Source: Symbiobacteriaceae bacterium
GTDB taxonomy: Bacteria; Bacillota; JAAYKD01; WRDA01
Direction: 5' to 3'
Length of the DNA stretch: 6,111 nucleotides
Assembly (NCBI GenBank): GCA_009779515.1
Contig: WREE01000124.1
Span: forward strand, 1-6,111
Shown here: positions 5,536 to 6,111 of the stretch, piece after piece
How the letters are laid out: each line of letters starts with the position of its first letter
Position numbering within the stretch: the first letter of the stretch is position 1
Notes under the pieces: generated by a model
What the model was told of the DNA's origin: nothing
The model's database searches: none
Seen by the model: the letters and a program-made list of their open reading frames with translations, nothing else
Position numbers and translations under genes: made by a program

Positions 5536-6108
5536 ATGGCAGGGTTTATGACCCGCGTTTGGGACTTCTTCGGCATTGGTATAGGTCAAGAGCTACCTGG
5601 GCAACCGCAACCTCAGCCTTTTCCCGTAGAACTGCCTCCCGACTCTACCGCAACTCCGGTGAATAACCCGGGAGGTAAAGTGGTACCTATTTCTTCTCGT
5701 AGTGGTGGCGCACCGGCAGGGAATCCCGGCTATCCTTCGGGGAGTAACACTTCTACCGGAGATGAAGCTATGGCGGCTCCCAGAGCCCAAAATTTTGGTT
5801 TGTCTATTTCTTACCCCAAGAAACCCGAAGATTTCGCCGACATTGTCCGTGATATCCGCTCGGGACGCTCCATACTCATCTGCCTCGAAACCATGGAGCC
5901 CAACTCCATCGATATCTGGCTCAGCTACCTTTACGGTGCCGCCGTGGCTCTCGATGCTCAATTTGAGCGTATCAGCGAGGGTATTTACACCATGCTACCT
6001 ATGGGTGTCGATGTAACTTCCAATTGTAAGGAGATCTACTTAGCCCGAGACAACCAGGAACGAGGGCGGGAAGCACGCGTTCGTCCCAAAGAAGGGTTTG
6101 TTAACTAA
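5536..6108 (+). CDS. sepF: Cell division protein SepF
   Basis: 190 residues, longer than the roughly 150 of B. subtilis SepF. MAGFMTRVWDFFGIG at the N-terminus is the amphipathic membrane-binding helix. Residues about 19-85 form a Pro/Gly/Ser/Gln-rich flexible linker. The SepF core spans about 88-163: YPKKPEDFADIVRDIRSGRS (93-112), ICLETMEPNSIDIWLSYLYG (115-134) and AAVALDAQFERISEGIYTML (135-154). It polymerises and tethers FtsZ to the membrane at the division site. A perfect AGGAGG (5522-5527) lies eight bases before the ATG; the 43-base gap to yggS is rich in CAA triplets and unstructured, which favours translation. A charged tail (170-190) follows the core. Further ylm/divIVA-type genes would be expected to the right. 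Confidence 0.97.
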   Translation: MAGFMTRVWDFFGIGIGQELPGQPQPQPFPVELPPDSTATPVNNPGGKVVPISSRSGGAPAGNPGYPSGSNTSTGDEAMAAPRAQNFGLSISYPKKPEDFADIVRDIRSGRSILICLETMEPNSIDIWLSYLYGAAVALDAQFERISEGIYTMLPMGVDVTSNCKEIYLARDNQERGREARVRPKEGFVN

Positions 6109-6111
6109 AGT

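Noticed and set aside
5204..5551. Alternative plus-strand frames overlapping yggS and the sepF start
   Set aside because: They are out of frame with the conserved YggS motifs, and their products are unlike any known protein.

Overview
The window looks like chromosomal DNA of a Firmicute, most likely a clostridial-type anaerobe, though the exact lineage cannot be fixed from the sequence alone. The grounds are the strong AGGAGG ribosome binding sites, a TPP riboswitch ahead of a thiamine-type ABC permease, and the order membrane-fusion-like protein - YggS - SepF, which matches the ylm/sepF division cluster of Gram-positive bacteria. Nothing suggests a phage, plasmid, insertion sequence or CRISPR array.

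Left part (1-738, minus strand): the 5' part of an ABC transporter permease of the ThiX/SsuC type runs off the left edge. It is preceded by an AGGAGG site, a 12-bp perfect hairpin, a complete TPP (thi-box) riboswitch and a good sigma-A-type promoter, so it is very probably uptake of thiamine or its pyrimidine precursor, shut off by TPP. No ATG, GTG or TTG lies at the expected start, which is odd.

Middle left (739-2516, plus strand): a divergent methyl-accepting chemotaxis protein with two membrane segments, an extracytoplasmic sensor region and a clear signalling tip, but no convincing HAMP domain. It ends at a long hairpin that can also serve the convergent rpsT gene.

Middle (2517-3427): a 245-bp intergenic stretch with three copies of a 14-base word and two further hairpins; then ribosomal protein S20 on the minus strand, starting with TTG and preceded by a long leader; then a 323-bp divergent region ending in a small upstream ORF (16 codons) with its own ribosome binding site.

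Right part (3373-6108, plus strand): the small ORF, an uncharacterised HlyD-like membrane-anchored protein, YggS (PLP homeostasis) and SepF (FtsZ membrane anchor) lie in one direction with gaps of 4, 40 and 43 bases and probably form one transcription unit that continues to the right. The gene most worth following for new biology is the HlyD-like protein: it has adaptor-like architecture, no transporter beside it, and sits with cell-division genes.
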